Of a DNA stretch of 64,000 nucleotides, positions 48,800 to 61,546 are shown in pieces. The notes below the pieces were generated by a model that made no database searches, was not told where the DNA came from, and saw only the letters and a program-made list of their open reading frames with translations. The stretch comes from Microcebus murinus (lineage: Eukaryota; Chordata; Mammalia; Primates; Cheirogaleidae): positions 23,057,501 to 23,121,500 of the forward strand of contig NC_134117.1 in assembly GCF_040939455.1 (NCBI RefSeq), in the 5' to 3' direction. Within the stretch, counting starts at the first letter, position 1. The number at the start of each line of letters is the position of its first letter. A program made the translations under genes and the position numbers.

Positions 48800-49875
48800 T
48801 CTTAGATTTTAGTTTTTTGAAAACCTTTGCACTGGATCAAGAATAGGAAAACACGGCTGGGTGTGGATGGTGGGAGCAGACCAGCGTGACTGTGGCAGTG
48901 AAGGCCGGTGGTCCGTGGGCCCGCCTGTGCCACTGTGGCACACGGGTTTGCGTTCAGCCCTGTCTGAGCTTGGCTCTGAGTGAGACCACAGCCTGTGCCC
49001 TAAGGACCTCCAACGGCAGCTAGGTGGCATTTGTCTTGGCTCGGCCACTTTAAGTATTGTTATATTTGATCACAAGGTCTTTCCCTTTCCCTGGGGTTAG
49101 GGGCCAGCCTGGAGGCCAGCTGCAGAGCTCTGTATGCCTCCCAGAGTCAGGCTGGGGCAGCCCATGTGCCCTGCCAGCCCACTGTGCCATTCGGCCAGCA
49201 TCGTTCTTTGATGTGATATCGGTAGGGAATCCAGATGCTGGCTACCTTGTCAGCGATTCTAACCCTGGGACCACTCTTGTCTAGCAGCCTGTACTCCAAA
49301 GTAAAATCTTATAACCAATAAAATATCTCCTGTCTAGGTCAGGGCTGAAGACTAACCCTGCATGTTTTCCAAAGCAAGGGACAACAAATAGGCAAATTCA
49401 GGGGTTTTGTTTCTGTTTACAGTGTTCTTCCCAAAGCAAACCCTACAGGTAAGCATTTGCCCCTTGTTTGTTACAATTAATAAATGGAAAGTGTGTTCAT
49501 ATTTAACAAAAAGAGATCTCACCCCAGGGGTTTGCTGCAACTTAAGTCATAAAACATGTGTTTTTAAATAGGGTTTGAGAAGACAAAAGTACATAGAGCT
49601 AAAATTAATAACTATATTAATGCCCCTTCTCTCTAGTAGATATCACCAAGTCATTCTAGAATTCCCATATACATATCAGTACAGAAATACTAACAAGCCC
49701 CACCCAGTCTTCTAGAATCTGTTCTGGCACAGCAAAGGTCTTCTGGGGTGCAGGCGAGGCCCATGTTCCTTGATCTGGGTGCTAGTTAGTTACATAGGTG
49801 GGTTTGGTGTTTGAAAATTCATCAAGTCGTATACATGCATGTGCACTTTTCTCTGTGTGTATTATATGTCAATAG

Positions 49876-49988
49876 AAAGTTTTGTAATCCCAGAGCTTTG
49901 GGAGGCCACAGCGGGAACATCACTTGAGACCAAGAGTTCAAGGCCAGCCTGGGCAACACAGCCAGATCCTGTCTCATAAAAAAAGAAG
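49876..49988 (+). mobile_element. Alu left-monomer (FLAM-type) fragment
   Basis: 'gtaatcccagagctttgggaggccacagcgggaacatcacttgagaccaagagttcaaggccagcctgggcaacacagccag', then A-rich tail. One arm only. Confidence 0.8.
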
Positions 49989-50769
49989 AGTTTTGTTTTT
50001 AGGAAAAAGAAAGAAAGAAGAAGTTGTTCTGGGCCCACAGCTCTATAAAACTGCTCCAAGAGCCTTCAATTCCACTGGGTTCAGCAAAGATGTAGCAACA
50101 CCTGTGCTGGGCCTGGGACTGGGTGCTCATTTCTGGCAAACACCTATAAATCCCAGCTGACCAGCCTGGGGATGAGGGAAAGAAGGATGTTGTTCCTTTC
50201 AGCCTGGCTCTGTGTGCTGGGTATGGGAACCTCCAGACCAGAATTTGGGAGCTCATTTTTTTCCCTCCCAGGTGCACTGAAGCTTCCCGTAAGCATGCCG
50301 TGGCTGCAGGAGATTTAGGGTTTTGATCTATGGTGAAACCCAGTGGATTTTTGCAAGTGTGTTTCCCTGAGTGTACGGGAGAGGGGGCGGGGAGTGCTGG
50401 AATGGGGAGACACACCTGCGTGAGTCACCCGAGAATGCCCCAGGTGGGCGGGTCAATGACCAATCAGTCGCCTCACCGTGGTGTCACGTCCTCCACACTT
50501 TGGGTTGGGTGGGTGGAGAAGCGTCCTTCAGAGGTGACACGGGAGCTCTGGGGGGCACACAGGTGTGATCGTGGGTTGGTGAATGAAGAGAGGTTGCTGC
50601 AGGTTGAGAGGAGTTCGTGTCTGGCCTTGGACGGGAAGCCAGGTTGATAGACAGGTACCCGAGGATCACCTGTGGTGTGTGGGTTCCACGTGGCCAGCAA
50701 GGAGACAGGTGGGGCCGGGTTGTACCCCCCACCCCACCTGCCTGACGCAAAATCGTCAACTAATGAGAG

Positions 50770-50942
50770 ATCCCATTTGCTCAACATTTATTATGGGCTG
50801 GCTCTGTGTTACATGCTTTTCATTGACTCCTCACAATAATTCTTTGAGTTAAGCATTACTGTCCCATTTTGCAGTTTGAAGAAACAGATTCAAATAGGTT
50901 ATGACTTGTCCCATGTCACATAAAAGTAAATGGCAGAGCCAG
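50770..50942 (-). mobile_element. MIR SINE
   Basis: 'gctcaacatttattatgggctggctctgtgttacatgcttttcattgactcctcacaataattctttgagttaagcattactgtcccattttgcag', antisense MIR. Confidence 0.75.
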
Positions 50943-50944
50943 AT

Positions 50945-51455
50945 GTCCTAGTTAGGACTCTCCTGATGACAAGAAATAGACCCCTCCCAGTCTGGCTTGA
51001 GAAAAAAGGGGAACTCTATTGGTTCCCATTACTGAAAACCAGGAGTCATGGTTTCAGGCATAGCTGGATCGCGTGACCACATCTGTGTCTCTCACACTCT
51101 CAGCTTTGCTGTATTTTCTGTTGACTTCATTCTCAGACGAGCTTCCCCCAAATGGTGGCAGGGATACACAAAGATGCTCCCTCGCAGTTTGGGGCTTACA
51201 GTTTATGAGTTAACAGTCACCGTGGAAACGGAGCACTTCTCTTCTGGTCATCCCAGCAAAAGTCCCAGGCTGAGTCTTACTGGACTGACTTGGGTCACAT
51301 GCCCGTGCCTGGACACTATTGGCTGATTACCCCTGGAGTTTGGGGTGGGACCAGCCCCACTGAAATCACATGGACTGAGAATGAAGGAGAGATTGTTCCC
51401 CAAAAGAAAATTAGGGCACTGTAATAAAAATAAAGACTGGCAGGCAAAACCTGCC
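50945..51455 (+). mobile_element. copy 1 of an unassigned interspersed repeat shared with 55545-56335
   Basis: 'gacaagaaatagacccctcccagtctggcttgag', 'aggcatagctggatcg', 'gcaaaagtcccaggctgagtc', 'cttgggtcacatgcccgtgcctgg', 'cacatggactgagaatgaaggagagattgttccccaaaag'. Order and wording recur in the later copy. LTR or DNA-transposon origin not resolved. Confidence 0.6.
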
Positions 51456-51714
51456 AATGCCTTCCATGCTAGACTTCAAGCCAGAGGCAGGGCTTTGGCG
51501 TGGATCTAAATGAGAGACTCATGGGAGCCAGAACTCAGGGCGTGGAGTCAGGAGCCCCTGGGCTGTGGACCTTTCCCCATAGGCTTCATGGAGGAGGCAG
51601 CAGGGGACCCGAGCCTTAAGGGCAGGAAGGGATTTGGGTGGGCAAGCCCAAGGGTACTTAGAGTAAAAGCAAACTCCCTTCTGCTGCTGTAGGCTCGCAC
51701 ACAGCCTCTATCTT

Positions 51715-52110
51715 CCAACACTTCTGGTTCTTTCTGCCTCAGGGCCTTTGCTGTGCGTTCCCTCTGGCTGAGCCCTCTTGCCCGAGAGCTTTGCACAACT
51801 GGCTCCTTCTCCTCCAAGTCTCCACTGGACCCCAGAGTGACTTCCCTGAGCACTGTCTGAACCCTCCCTCCCTCCAGGCACCCCTCCTCACATTACCCAG
51901 TTTGATTCTCTTTATAGAGGGGGAAGGAGACATGAAAGTGTCACCAAACCCCTCACTAGATATGAAAAGGCATGCTGTCTGCCTCCCGCGCACACCTGCT
52001 CCCCACTTAGAGTGTAAACACCTCGAGAGCAAGGCCCTTGTCCATGGCGCTCACTGCAGCTCCCGGCCCCTGGGGCAGAGCCCGGCACAGGCCTCCATCG
52101 GGACAGTGCT
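51715..52110 (+). mobile_element. L2 LINE 3'-region relic
   Basis: 'ttctgcctcagggcctttgctgtgcgttccctctggctgagccc', 'agagtgacttccctgagcactgtctgaaccctccc', 'gtgtaaacacctcgagagcaaggcccttgtcc'. Confidence 0.7.
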
Positions 52111-52624
52111 GGGGAGGTCCATGGAAGGAAGGAGTTATACCTGCACACACAGACCCTGTGAATCTCCAAGAGGAGAGGCTGGCGAGAACAGATCAGCCTG
52201 TTGAGCTCAAAAGAGGTTCCGAGGCTAGCCCTCTCTTACCGCCCCTGTAGTCAGTGCCCTCTTATTAGTCCTGTACAATGGTCGTTAGCCCGTTTGTATG
52301 AAAACATACCTAGGTTGTGGAAATTGCTGCAGAACTCTTCACGACTAGGGTAGGGCTCCTGGCCAGTGGGAGGCCAGTGTGTCTGGTATTTCTGCTCTTG
52401 TAGGGCCCCTAGCCCTTGACCCCCATGGGGGTCCCATGAGCACCTCTGTTCACAGGAAGGCCCTGGAGGCCAAGGGTGGCCTAGGGGCTTAACTGCTCTC
52501 AGCAGCTTCCTTCACTGACAGAGTAAAATCCAAAGCCCACCATGGCTCTCAAGGCCTTACATGACCCAAGCCCAAAGAACTCTCTGGATTGTTGCCTACA
52601 TGCTCCCCCTCATTCTCCAAACTT

Positions 52625-52805
52625 TATAAGCCCAGGTTGAAATCCCGGCTCAGCCACTTGATAGCTGTGTGACTTTGGACAGTCCTTCAACCTCTCTGAG
52701 CCGCCATTTCCTCCTGGACAAAGTGGGCCAGGTCAAAGTACTCACTTCAAGGTGGTTGTGAGGGTTAATTAAGCAGGAAAACGCAGTGGCGAGCTCTTAG
52801 CGTGT
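52625..52805 (+). mobile_element. MIR SINE
   Basis: 'aggttgaaatcccggctcagccacttgatagctgtgtgactttggacagtccttcaacctctctgagccgccatttcctcc'. Confidence 0.82.
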
Positions 52806-54058
52806 GCCTGGAGTGCGGTGAGCACTCGGCTCCTGGAATGCCCTCTCGCCCCTCCCCTGCCTACTTATGTCCCCAGGCGCAACTGTACGTGGGTCTCAGG
52901 GCCCTGGACGGAGCAGCCGCTGAGCCCAGGCCCAGAGGGGAGCCCAGAGGCCCCGGTGGAGGCGCGGCCTGCTCCAGGGGTGCACAGCCAGCCTGAGGCC
53001 CCGGCAGGACTTGAACCTGGGACTTTCACCCGAGACCCTTGCTCCGTCGCTGGTCCCAGCTTCTCAGCCCTGAGTGGCGGGAAGAGGGACCTCCACCTCA
53101 TGCTCCCACGCCTCGGGCTCCACACCTTTCTCCTGGGCTTTCAGGAATGAGTTCAGTCCTGAGCAGCTGGGTCTGCCCATGCCCGTGTGGTCTCCCCACG
53201 GTGCTTGTCGTGTTTCTGGGGCAGCAACCGCGTGGCTTTGCAGACTCGGGCAGAAGCCCTGCCCCCAGTAAATAGGCTGAATGACGTTCGCAAGACAACT
53301 TTAATGCCCTGTGGTCTCCACTTCCTTAATGGGGATTTTCCTCCTCCACCTTTTTTCTCTCTCCCTTTTAATATGGTCACCGGTTTGGCTCTCGGAGTGC
53401 GGTTTGGATCCCTAACAGAGAATCCCTTCCGGCCCCTCCCTCTCCCCCCACAGCTGCCGGTGCCAAAGCCCCAGGAAAAGAAAACGTTGCTCCCGTCAGG
53501 ATTTCAGCGGGAAAGAGGGAAGCCCCGTTGGGTTCCAAAAAGTCAACTGGGAATTGGCTTGTGCAGAAATTCTCCTCTGACCTCACAGCTGAGCAGCAGC
53601 CCCACGAGCCTGGTGGAGGGACGGGGAGGGCTCAGCCTGTGTCCTGGTGGCCCCACCCGCAGGGTGGGCTCGAGGGGCGAGGCAGGGGTGCTGTGTGCAG
53701 GGGCCAGCGCGGGTGAGGACTCAGGCAGAGCCCTCCCGCCTGCCTCCCGCCTCACCCGACCCTCCCTTCTCGGAACTTTCTGTGCCTATGGAGGCCTTCA
53801 GTCTTCCTCAACATTTTTTTTCTTTTTTACTAGTTCTGTGCAGCTGGGTCAGGAGCGATATTTGTATTTCAGGGGTACAAGACTTAGCGGTTTGGCCAGC
53901 CTTGAGATGGGGGCTGGGAGGGGACCCAGTTTGTCTCCCATCTCCTCCCTTCCCTTGTCCTCCGACAGGATGAGAAAGGGCTGGGGATGAGGCCTCTGCT
54001 CCAGGCAGGTTTGTGGGCCCTGGCTCCTCCTACAGTCCCCCTTGTGTCCTCATTTCTT

Positions 54059-54394
54059 TTTTTTTCTTTTTTTTCAGTTAACTTTATTTAATATGCAGGG
54101 ATGGTCTTAAAAATCTTTTTCTCCATCAGATGTTTGATCCCCACGAAAAACGTTTGGTCTTTGAGCTTGAGCGTAGAGCTTCCTCCATCGGGGAAGTGAT
54201 TTCCTGTGGTAGTGCGTTGTGAAGTTCTGTAGAAAACTGAACCCAACCCAAACGGAAGCACCTTCGTATATGGCCGAACTGTGCAAAGTGTCCCCTCATC
54301 TCACTCGACGCAGCGGTCCAAGGAGTTTTTCTAACAAAAGCAACGGGCTGATTAATACTCGTACGTCACTTCACGCTGCCATCTTTAGACTTGG
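54059..54394 (-). pseudogene. SLIRP: SLIRP processed (retro)pseudogene, antisense to the host gene
   Basis: Seen: on the minus strand an intronless copy runs from about 54394, through an ATG at 54382, to a TAA at 54109-54107. It then has an AATAAA (54088-54083) a few bases before a poly(A) tail (T tract 54059-54074 on +). Flanks match as a target-site duplication, gtcctcatttctt (54046-54058) against gtccccatttctt (54395-54407), 12 of 13 bases. Known family: nucleotide order and wording match SLIRP, a small mitochondrial RRM protein binding SRA RNA and mitochondrial mRNAs; the C-terminal frame ends QTSDGEKDF against QTSDDEKKDF in the parent. Broken: a TGA four codons after the ATG, a further in-frame TGA, frameshifts, and an internal deletion of about 30 nt in the RRM. 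It is non-coding. Parent identification is from memory of SLIRP; moderately high confidence. Confidence 0.82.
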
Positions 54395-55008
54395 GTCCCC
54401 ATTTCTTAGACAGTCCCGCTTCACCGCTGGTGTCACGGGGTCTGGGCACCCTCCAGCTCCTGACAGGCAGCTGGCTTAGGTGGAGGCCCAGAATTCCAGC
54501 CCCAGGGCCCCCCGTCATCTTGTCAGTCCTGAGAGCAGGTCTCCTGGTGTGTTTATTTTCACACAGCGTCCCCGTGGCCGCGCACACATGCCCCCATGGC
54601 ACACAAGCAGTAAAGCGACAGGCAACCAAAAAAGGGTAGGAGGCCAAGAGGCAAGGAATACCAAATCTGTGACATCTTCCCCCAAGGAAAGGCGGCCGGC
54701 TCCAATGTCTTGATAAAACACGTTTTATCTCCTTTCGAGAGGAACACATGGCAGGGGCTCTTTATCTTGCTGACATCGTTCCGTCTGCACAGTGTTGTCC
54801 GTCTGACAGGGAAGTGGCCCCGCTTTCTGGCTTCAGAGGAAAAGGGAAGGAGAGCTTGAGCAGGAGCCCAGGAGACGACAGCCAGTGAGGCAGCGAGCAT
54901 TTGCTGAGCGCCTGGGCGGCAAAGCCCGTGCTGACGGCAGCGTGGGGCAGGCAGGAGGAGGAGCTGCACGCCGACTGTGCAGAGATGAGAGGCACCAACC
55001 GGACTTGG

Positions 55009-55046
55009 GTCATGCGTGGTGGGACGGGGGTCATGCGTGGTGGGAC
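55009..55046 (+). repeat. 21-bp tandem duplication
   Basis: gtcatgcgtggtgggac occurs at 55009 and again at 55030, period 21. Confidence 0.9.
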
Positions 55047-55544
55047 ACAGATAGGTGCTTCACTGTCCAACTCCAGCAGGGCTGGTGCCTAGTGCCTGTG
55101 GTGGCAGGGAAGTCGGGGATGGCTGCAGCACTGCTTTCATGCCCCAGGGTCCCTTCACCATTCACCTCTGCCTTTGTGCTAGCCTTGGGGGAAGTGCCAG
55201 AGTCAATGCCCCTGGAAGCAGCCCCAGCCTCCCCACCCTCAGTTGGGCTATCCATGAGGTGTGTTCTGCACCATCTTCCAGAGTTCCCCAATAGGATTGA
55301 GCTCCAGTTACCTCCTTCCCTTCCCTGCTTGACTTCCCTACTACCCTAATGACATGTCCTGGGGTTTCCTCCCAAATAGAAAGCTTGCATTCAAATCTTT
55401 GTTTCTGGGGCTGCATGTGGGGCTGGTCTTTCTCAGTACTTCACTTGGACCTTGGCAGAAGCAGCTGACGTGGATTACCATGCGGTCCACATATTTGCTC
55501 ACATGCAATGGAAATTATCTTAATTAAGACCGCTTTAATGCAAG

Positions 55545-56335
55545 TGATAAAAATCCCCAGCTCCAACTAGTTTAAATAAAAAGGAGAATTTTATTGTTTC
55601 ATACAAGTGAAAAGTACCAGGTAGATGCTAGGTTCAGGAACAGCTACATCCAGCTGCTGAAATTATGTCAAAGGAATCGGTCCCTGACCATCTCTCAGCT
55701 CTGCTTTTGAGTCTTGCTCTGTTTCCTGGGCTGAAGTACTGTGGCATCAGCCTAGCTCACAGCAACCTCAAACTCCCAGGTTCTAACCATCCTCTTGCCT
55801 CAGCCACCCTAGTAGCTGGGACTACAGGTGAGCACCACCATGCCCAGCTAATCATTTCTATTTTTAGTAGATGGAGTCTTGCTCTTGCTGAGACTGGTCT
55901 TGAACTTTTGACCTCAAGCAATCCTCCTAGCGCATCCAGAGTGCTAGGATTACAGACTTGAGCCACCACATTTGGCCATCTCTGCTTTTCAATCATTCAA
56001 AAAGCTTTTATTGAGCATCTACCTTGTGCCAGGCACAGTTCCTTTCTCTCATTCATTTTGTTCTCAGGCAATGATAAAGTTGGCTCCTAGAAGTGCCAAG
56101 CTTTCATCCTGCCCCCTTAGCAACCGGGGGAGGGGGAGAAAGAAGTCTCAGGGCTGACCCTCATTGGCCTAGATTGGGTCTCCATCCATCCCTGAGCCAA
56201 TCACCATGACTCTGGTTGACTAGGCTGCGTCACATGCCCACCCTTGTTGCCAGGGGATGTGATTATCCCTACTGATACCACAAGAACTGGGAATGGAGGA
56301 GGCCTTCTCCAAAGGGAAATCAGGCAGACTGGGGC
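55545..56335 (+). mobile_element. copy 2 of the repeat at 50945, split by an Alu
   Basis: 'ctccaactagtttaaataaaaaggagaattttattg', 'ctctcagctctgctttt', then after the Alu 'gaagtctcagggctgaccctcattggcctagattggg', 'gcgtcacatgcccaccc', 'gggaatggaggaggccttctccaaaggg'. Same block order as copy 1. Confidence 0.55.
55709..55979 (-). mobile_element. Alu, old, diverged
   Basis: 'gagtcttgctctgtttcctgggctgaagtactgtggcatcagcctagctcacagcaacctc...gccaccacatttggcc'. 10-bp TSD ctctgctttt at 55699-55708 and 55980-55989. Nested inside the repeat at 55545. Confidence 0.88.
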
Positions 56336-57039
56336 AGCACATGGCTGTTATGGGTATGGTGAGCCTCATAGGGTCACAAATGCTGTCGCACCCCAGAGAA
56401 TGTGGCAAGTGCCCTAGGAACAGACAATGTGTTGTGGCTGTTCTGGAAAGAGAGGGACATTACTCCCAGCTCGGGCGATCAAGGAAGGCCTTCTGAAAAG
56501 GTGGCCTTGGCCCTGAGCATTGATAGGCACAGAAGTCAGTGTGTAAGGCCTTGAATGTCAGACCAAGGAGTTCAGATTCTAAATTTCACGGACTGGACAA
56601 AGACTATTCATTGATGTATTTGTTATGATTGAATGTGGCCAACTCTGAAGAGGCTGCTGGGAAGGTCTTAGGGGCTGCCGTTTCCTGTAAGCCTTGCCCA
56701 TACCTGTGGGGGGTGTTCCAGCCCGGCTGGCCGTGGCCCGTATGGCCGGAGGCAGTGTGCACCGAGAGGTCAGGGAACAGGCTGGGGCACGCTTCCCTGG
56801 TGTTGGCTTGTGCCCGCCCTGGAAATAGCCACCACCTAAACCGAGGATAGGAATTCCTGCCCAGCTGGCAGGAACGAATGCCGATTTCTCAAGGTGGGAT
56901 GGGCGTGAAAACAAAACATAGTGTGTGGGTTGGGCCATACTTTGTGTGTATTTGCCAGGTCACTTGAGAGCCACGCCCACGTAGGGGCGCCGGTTCTGCC
57001 ATTAGATCCAGACAAGGTGACCTGCCAAGTTGTTCATAG

Positions 57040-57399
<360 letters not shown>

Positions 57400-57824
57400 T
57401 GAGGCCTGGCGTTTCCCGGCCAGGGGGGTGGGCGTGGGACACAGCCATGTTTACAAAACGCTGCTTTCAGTCACTTCCACCTGCCAAGGGGATTCTTCTC
57501 TCTGTGGCATTTTGCTGGACACAGAAGAACTGTTTCTTTGAATCGCTTTTGGGATGTTGTTGGAATCAGTGCTGAGTTGAATAGCATGTGGAATACACGT
57601 TTGTTTGTTCACATACACCTTGATAGCTATACATGTTCATACACACACTGTTATCGATGCAAGTGCTCACACACGCACACACGCACACATGAACACAGCC
57701 AGTGCCCGAGAGCAGGCGGGAGAGGGATGGCAGTGTCAGGAGCCGGAGCCCGGCTGTCCGTCTGCTCTGATCAGAGCCTGGCCCCCTGCAGTGAGGGTGC
57801 GAAGCCACCACCTCAGTGTCGTTG

Positions 57825-58070
57825 GCACACGGACTCTGGACGGCCAGACGGCCTGGGTTCAAACTCCAGACTCGCTTTGTGAACTTGGGCAAGTTGCTTA
57901 ACCTCCCTGAGCCTCAGTTTCCACACCTGTACAGCAGGGAGGAGAACGGCGCCCCCACAGAGCACGGTTGGGGGTGGAAGGCGCTGATACACGTGCGGCA
58001 GAGCCACAGCGTCCGGCTCAGAGCAAGCGTTCGGGAGATGCTTTTGCTATTATTACCAGGCCCAGACCGT
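57825..58070 (+). mobile_element. MIR SINE, nearly full length
   Basis: 'ggacggccagacggcctgggttcaaactccagactcgctttgtgaacttgggcaagttgcttaacctccctgagcctcagtttcc', ending 'agcaagcgttcgggagatgc'. Confidence 0.85.
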
Positions 58071-58075
58071 CTGCA

Positions 58076-58190
58076 TTAAAAAAACAAGCAAATGAAAAGC
58101 TTTATGAAAAACAAACAAAAAGTAAAAAAGCAAGTAAAAAATAAAAACAATCAAAGGAATAAAAAAGCAAACATTAAATAATTTAATGTT
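58076..58190 (+). repeat. A-rich low-complexity block ending in a perfect 21-bp palindrome
   Basis: About 90 nt of A with isolated C, G and T, then aacattaaat-a-atttaatgtt (58170-58190), two perfectly complementary 10-base arms with a 1-base centre. Confidence 0.9.
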
Positions 58191-58304
58191 ACCACTGGGC
58201 ACCACTAGCTTTAATGGAGAGAGAATTTCTTCAACAAAATCTGTCGCGGTGTCTGACTCAAGAATCTCTAGGCGAGGCAAATGGGGTACCAAGTTTTGTC
58301 ACAG

Positions 58305-58490
58305 TGCTGGTATTCCTAGTGTCCACATACCAGCTGTGTGACCGTAGGCAAGTCGCTTTACCTCTTTGAGCCCCAGTTGCCTCATCTGTAAAATGGGTAT
58401 GAAAACAGCTATCTCACGGAGCAGCAGAATATATATCACAGTGTTTTATAACTCCTGAAGTGCTCTGTGCTTACACAGAGCTATTACCCA
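58305..58490 (+). mobile_element. MIR SINE
   Basis: 'tgtccacataccagctgtgtgaccgtaggcaagtcgctttacctctttgagccccagttgcctcatctgtaaaatgggtatg'. Second MIR within 250 bp of the previous one. Confidence 0.85.
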
Positions 58491-60829
58491 TAAGGTCCCT
58501 TTCTACTTTAATATTTTATAATTATGAATCATGATGCTTAGCAATAAAAATGTTTAATAAATGTTTAAATAACCAAATTGCTAAATTTATTAACTGGTAT
58601 TCTCAAGCCTATAGGAAGAGAAGTGCTCCCCTGTGCTCTCCATTAAACTGAAGTTTGAATCTGGTGACTGTGTGGCTGACACTTGGTCATGTGTTCTGCC
58701 TTATTCTAAAAGGATGCCCAGTGATGACTCCCCCTAAGCTAGAGGCTCGTCTTCTTCAGATCAATATTCATTCTTTCTCTTTAAAGGGCATTCACTGTTT
58801 CTGGTTAAACTGATGGCTACAGCCTGAGCTTTTCTCTTTATTCCTTTCCCAAGAAGTTAAATAAATGGGCAGAGCTGATGGACGAGGGGGTAGAGGGTGG
58901 GAGGAAGGCTTTTCCAGCTGGGATTTGTGGCTGAAATCGGCCTCCGAGCTGGTGGCGCCCGAGACATCTGTAGCTGGGCTCCGTGGAAATGCTGCCTGCC
59001 GATAGCATCTTATCTCCTGGGATCGGCTTTGAACAGGACTCCTGATTCAGGGGGGCTCTGGGGTTCCAGTGTGCGGCTGGGGAGCCATTGAAGTGGGGTC
59101 TGCAAGAAGAGCGGCCTCCTGACCTGATTAGCACAGATGGAACTGCCCAGCGCCAGACAAGGAGCAGTGTCATGGGTTCACCAGGCAGACAGCCCTGTCA
59201 CAGGCAGTGATTTACTCTGAGAATGACAGTGGGGGTGGGGGGCAGGGCAGTGGAGAATGACCTTTAATTCTGCTGAACTAGAAGCTGGATCTGTGGTCTG
59301 ATTGTCTGAGAAACCCACTGGCCTTGGAATGGTCATTAGGGACAAACCAGCAGCGAGCGGACCTTGGCCACTGCCAGCCGGTGTTGCATTTAACAGCTCT
59401 GACACCGATAGTCTGATCCATGGCCACCACCATCACTGCCAGCCGTAGCCAACTTCATGGCCAGTGTCTCGGGAAGTTCACTCCATGCTCAGCCCTTCCC
59501 TTGTCCACACATGTCCTTGTTTACACACTGCCCACAGCCTCTGGAGTCTTTATTTATAGTACCCTGCATATCCAGCCCTGCTTGGCTGGCCAACCTCTTC
59601 CTTGGACCTGCTAGACAATGTGGGCTCCGAATCAGGGATTTGATGGGAATTCAAATGCACCCAACGCCGGGAAGCTGGCTGTGCACCCGGAGCGCCGGCT
59701 CCTCTGCAAGGGCTCAGACGTGGAAAGTCTGACCGTGCGGGGGACCCCCCCGGGCTTCGGGCTCCCTGCCCTCGCTGGCCAGCAGTGCCCCAGCGAGTGG
59801 CAGCTTCACAGCCCCCATCTCAGTGTTCATTTTCAACGTGGATGGGTAGCAGATTGGATGCGAATCATGGAAAACTTACCACGCACCAACCAAGTGATTG
59901 TTTTATGTGGCACTTGAGGGCCAGGTGTCTATGAAGAGGGCTTCCAAAGGCATTTCTTTAACTTCATAAATTAAAGGGCAGCTTGCTTATGCGGCTAATA
60001 TTTCATGGTTCTGGGGCCTCAACAAGTTGAAGACTTTCATTAGACTAACGAGTAAGCTACACTGCAGAGGCTCTGACTGACAATTTTTAAGTGACTCCGT
60101 CTACCCAGTTTCTGGGGGTGAAATACATGTTTGCATGTTTGTCCAGGGGTTAAAATAAATATCCCTGGAGGGGTGCGGAGGGGGTGTGAGAGAGAGTTAT
60201 ACAAGTCTCCAGTTCCTGGTTGGTGGGACTAGAATTTTTTTGCTGCCCAAATAGCTGAGCTTGTTTCTATTATTCATCTGTCCAGGACTCACTTGCTTTC
60301 GGGAATCAATGGTTTCCTTTGCAGGAGGGATGAGGGATGGGCTCAGGCAGACCAGGTGGGGCAGGAAGTCTGAGCCCAACAGGAGGTCAGCACTGAAGGG
60401 CTGCGGGTCTCCTGACCCTGCCCTCTCTGTGTTTCCCAGACTCATTCATTTGCATACCCACTTCCCAGATTTGAAAACTGAGGCCATTATATGGTGGCAG
60501 TTCCAGGTCGTCTCCATTCCACTGTGGGGTTTTCCACGATGGCCCAACACTGGCTGTCTCTTTGGGAGGAGTAACCTTGTGCTTAGGGTTCTCGTTCTGA
60601 AGCTGGGCCTGGAGCAGGAGGATTGCCAGGTGGGGAGACCGAGCTCTGCCTCCTGAGTAGTCTAGTGCTCTGGGGGAACCCAGTTAGTAGAATCTCTCCA
60701 TCTCCCCGACAGACCCAGGAAAAGGAGTTTCTAGACTGGGATAAAGCCGATCATCTCCCTTTTCCCCTTAAAGGACATCAGAGGAGTCCCACTGTCCCCA
60801 AGAACATCTGAGCATCTCAGCCAGGCCCT

Positions 60830-61240
60830 CTGTGGGCTGGTTCCAAGGGCTGCTCAGGCCTCAGCTCCTACCATCTCCTCTACGCCCTGCAGTCCTGTTG
60901 GTCAGACTTGAGGCCATTCCCGATTAACCAGGCCTCTGTCCCTTGGCCTGTGTTGGTCCCCTTCCTGGGACACATTCAGCTTCCACAGTGGCCCCTCCTA
61001 CAAGCTTCATGACTCCCCAGGAATAGCTGACCCCTCCTGCCATTCTGCTCCCCAGAGGACTTCGTGCATGCCTCCACCCTGTCATTTGTCCTCTGCAAGA
61101 GGGTGACTTCTGTGTGACTATCTTCTCCCAGACCAGGTGCTCCCTGAGGGCACCCTCTGTTATCTTCCCGTCTTCACTAACAAGCAGGAAGCCTGGCCCC
61201 CAGTGGGGGTCCAGCCAATGTCTGATGACAAGATGGAAGA
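60830..61240 (+). mobile_element. L2 LINE relic
   Basis: Pyrimidine-rich L2-like order with 'tctcccagaccaggtgctccctgagggcaccctctgttatcttcc' near its 3' end. Diverged. Confidence 0.45.
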
Positions 61241-61546
61241 TTACAAGTAGAGAAAACTTGCTTAGAGGGGGACATCCCCCAGGGCCTAGGATCCCTTGTG
61301 AAATGGCTCAAACTGCTACCCAGAGTTAGATACTTCACATTTCAAAAAGGTTACTGCTTAGAGCCGTCAAAACAAAAGCCTGTGTGTTTGAACTACTCGG
61401 ATTTACAGAAGTTCAGTGAGAGCCGGGCTTTCTAGGAAAGGCAGTCTGGGCAGGTTAGAGGCAGCCCTAGGGGTGAGGGATAGGGGAGGCAAGTGGCAGG
61501 ACCCCAGCTGCCTCATGACACCCCCCGCCCCACCCAGAGCAGCCAG

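Noticed and set aside
53187..53990. 267-codon + strand open frame, the longest in the window
   Set aside because: No family motif, low-complexity Phe and Ser/Pro runs, and overlapping open frames on both strands. Chance frame in GC-rich intron.
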